The position numbers and the translations under genes are program-made. Under the pieces are notes generated by a model. That model was not told the origin of the DNA, did no database searches, and worked only from the letters and a program-made list of their open reading frames with translations. DNA of 5,911 bases from Comamonadaceae bacterium. GTDB taxonomy: Bacteria > Pseudomonadota > Gammaproteobacteria > Burkholderiales > Burkholderiaceae_C. The stretch covers positions 1-5,911 of the forward strand of contig CANGYC010000156.1 in assembly GCA_947457975.1 (NCBI GenBank), in the 5' to 3' direction. Each line of letters opens with the position of its first letter. The first letter of the stretch is position 1. Shown in pieces: positions 5,635-5,911 of the stretch.

Positions 5635-5911
5635 ATGATGCCAAATTCACATACAAGACAAATCGTTTCTAACCATAATGGGCAGAAACGCATCAACCTT
5701 CGAGTAGCGCTCGATACACAACAGCACAAGACATCCGCGGTCGAAATGACCTTTGGCGAGCTTGCGCGTGCATACCTCGCAGTCCACTACAACGGAGCTG
5801 ATATGCAACTTAGAAAATGGATAGACCTGCTTGAGTCACGGAGTGCCTGGGAAGTCACTGCCGATGAACTTGCTCGTGCGGGTATTGCGATGATTGATAA
5901 CGGGTATAGCC
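5635..5911 (+). CDS. probable tyrosine recombinase/integrase, N-terminal part, cut by the window end
   Basis: The frame is open from ATGATG at 5635 to the window end, giving 92 residues. The visible part begins with a polar tail (residues 1-37). A helical segment follows, MTFGELARAYLAVHYNG (38-54) then LRKWIDLLE (59-67), WEVTADELARA and AMIDNGYS. This resembles the SAM-like, core-binding N-terminal domain of phage-type tyrosine integrases, where an 'F.ela..yl' helix is followed by a 'W...l...' helix and then 'nGYS..T.NR'. The catalytic domain with the R-H-R-Y residues lies beyond the window, so activity cannot be judged. The gene starts 91 bases after the tRNA-Val 3' end and reads away from it, the normal place for an island or prophage integrase. 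Codon use is much less G+C-biased than in the genes to the left (about 50% G+C, including AGA, ATA, ACA and CTT codons), which supports foreign origin. A DNA-binding protein of another kind remains possible. Confidence 0.62.
   Translation, partial: MMPNSHTRQIVSNHNGQKRINLRVALDTQQHKTSAVEMTFGELARAYLAVHYNGADMQLRKWIDLLESRSAWEVTADELARAGIAMIDNGYS

Overview
The window reads as chromosomal DNA of a high-G+C beta-proteobacterium, most likely a member of the Comamonadaceae/Burkholderiales. The reasons are the G+C-rich codon use of the first 5.4 kb, a RelA-type (p)ppGpp synthetase with a dead HD domain, and a 3-hydroxybutyrate dehydrogenase typical of polyhydroxybutyrate-using bacteria. The genus cannot be fixed by reading alone. 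The right end belongs to a different kind of DNA.

Layout. Bases 1-426 hold the 3' part of a gene for an EthD-like dimeric alpha/beta-barrel protein. Its stop codon overlaps the start of an amidohydrolase-family gene (426-1328) related to the 2-pyrone-4,6-dicarboxylate hydrolase LigI. A perfect GC hairpin separates this pair from bdhA (1373-2143, minus strand), which encodes D-3-hydroxybutyrate dehydrogenase. A 108-bp divergent spacer with palindromes leads to an alpha/beta hydrolase gene (2252-3163, plus). Seven bases later comes relA (3171-5408), the ribosome-associated (p)ppGpp synthetase. A complete tRNA-Val(GAC) gene with encoded CCA follows (5468-5544). After a 90-bp spacer with three small inverted repeats, a gene with a good ribosome-binding site starts at 5635 and runs off the end. 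Its first 92 residues look like the N-terminal part of a tyrosine-recombinase integrase.

How the parts relate. The first gene pair looks like a small catabolic operon, possibly for an aromatic-derived lactone or acid, but its substrate cannot be named. bdhA converts D-3-hydroxybutyrate to acetoacetate in PHB turnover. The alpha/beta hydrolase and relA are probably co-transcribed. The tRNA promoter has a GC-rich discriminator of the kind inhibited by (p)ppGpp, the product of the gene next door.

The most notable signal is the break at the tRNA. G+C falls to about 50% (hand count, 5641-5880) right after a tRNA 3' end, together with an integrase-like gene start. This is the usual architecture of an integrated genomic island or prophage, and the window appears to stop about 0.4 kb inside it. 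Any unusual cargo would lie beyond base 5911 and cannot be assessed here. The other genes belong to known families.
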